From CAYMCJ01 sp964388985 (GTDB lineage Bacteria > Patescibacteriota > Patescibacteriia > Patescibacteriales > CAYMCJ01): 29,517 bases of DNA. The stretch's first letter is position 1; every line of letters begins with the position of its first letter. Positions 29,186 through 29,517 of this stretch are shown piece after piece. The stretch covers positions 1-29,517 of the forward strand of contig CAYMCJ010000006.1 in the NCBI GenBank assembly GCA_964388985.1, read 5' to 3'. The notes below the pieces were generated by a model. It was not told the origin of the DNA and did no database searches. It saw nothing but the letters and a program-made list of their open reading frames with translations. The translations under genes were made by a program, and so were the position numbers.

Positions 29186-29517
29186 TTACTTTGTGGTTTT
29201 TCTCTTTCTGGTTCGATTTTTAAGATATCGTTCAACAGCTTCTTTTGATGTTAGCCAGTCTCTGCCTTCTTTGTATGCCTCTAGTTTTCCTTGCCTAGCA
29301 AGCAGGTTTAAGTATTTAGCAGAAAAATTAGTTGTTTTGGATATTTCAGCAAGCGATATAAATTTTTCCTGTTTTGTAGTCGCCGGCGTTAAAGTTTTTA
29401 GATAAATATCAAGTGAGCGTTCTATGGATTGAGCGATAAATTTTATCAATGGTTCATACTTTCCGCTATCGGCTTTATCCAATACATCGTAATATTTTTT
29501 GCGGTCATTTTTCAAAA
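29186..29517 (-). CDS. C-terminal part of a Fic-like protein (5'-partial)
   Basis: The frame is open to the right edge; the TTG at 29515 is just the first alternative start codon and not the real start. The visible ~110 residues begin with KKYYDVLDKADSGKYEPLI and FIAQSIERSLDIYL, which matches the helices after the catalytic core of Fic-domain (AMP-transferase) proteins, and end with an excisionase/MerR-like helix-turn-helix (ISLAEISKTTNFSAKYLNLL, then GKLEAYKEGRDWLTSKEAVERYL). The catalytic HxFx motif would lie outside the window. Fic toxins are common cargo of mobile elements. It is read towards element 2, as expected for the gene of the preceding cassette. Confidence 0.6.
   Translation of the reverse strand, partial: LKNDRKKYYDVLDKADSGKYEPLIKFIAQSIERSLDIYLKTLTPATTKQEKFISLAEISKTTNFSAKYLNLLARQGKLEAYKEGRDWLTSKEAVERYLKNRTRKRKTTK

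Noticed and set aside
1..29517. tRNA genes or CRISPR arrays
   Set aside because: No T-loop GGTTCGAAT-type motif in a cloverleaf context and no regularly spaced direct repeats were seen.

Overview
The window looks like a scaffold from a Patescibacteria (Candidate Phyla Radiation) genome, most likely Parcubacteria-like. This is an inference from several points: low GC, many CPR-style small membrane and lipoprotein genes, a near absence of Shine-Dalgarno sequences, many AT-rich or GC-rich intergenic palindromes, and a typical reduced-genome gene set. TGA ends several genes (the MraY-like transferase, the second gpmI), so the standard bacterial code is used and not the TGA=Gly code of Absconditabacteria/Gracilibacteria. 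Two 100-N scaffold gaps (8928-9027 and 17008-17107) interrupt coding regions. No tRNA, rRNA or CRISPR array was recognised.

Layout. 1-1043: end of a membrane protein with a Cys-rich tail. 1169-2653: a comparatively GC-rich PQQ-type beta-propeller lipoprotein. 2853-3113: a DUF5665-like membrane protein. 3299-5411: an AT-rich two-gene ImmA/IrrE-protease plus PIN-like-nuclease module, toxin-antitoxin-like, lying between two identical 36-bp terminator repeats. 5660-5905: a small orphan protein with the only strong Shine-Dalgarno sequence in the window. 6187-8927: a membrane-anchored HSP100/ClpC-like protein with a DnaJ-type zinc motif and a degenerate first ATPase domain. 9064-11634: a MraY/WecA-like phosphoglycosyl transferase, a DJ-1/PfpI lipoprotein and a VanZ-QueH fusion. 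11844-13797: PilT, a hypothetical protein and D-aminoacyl-tRNA deacylase. 13822-17721: a beta-propeller lipoprotein, a slipin and an integral membrane protein broken by a gap. 17983-19161: an HtrA-like protein that seems to have lost its catalytic His and Ser.

19276-25286 is a co-directional lower-glycolysis block: pgk, eno and two different full-length cofactor-independent phosphoglycerate mutases. Together they take 1,3-bisphosphoglycerate to phosphoenolpyruvate. It ends at a large palindrome and a bidirectional terminator that faces the minus-strand genes: a DUF212/PAP2-like protein and gyrB.

The right end (28246-29517) is the most unusual part. Two elements of 198 and 148 nt share one architecture: TAAC/GTTA-type core boxes, a short unpaired spacer, an 11-bp stem whose sequence differs between copies while pairing is kept, then two internal hairpins joined by a conserved TTTGGGAGA. 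On the minus strand their 3' cores read GTTAGGC and GTTATGC, as in integron attC sites. Between them is a single minus-strand SMR/EamA-like transporter gene, itself flanked by a 25-bp perfect inverted repeat. Beyond them is the end of a Fic-like gene. I read this as part of an integron-type gene-cassette array, or a related mobile structured-DNA element, next to gyrB. No integrase is visible in the window.
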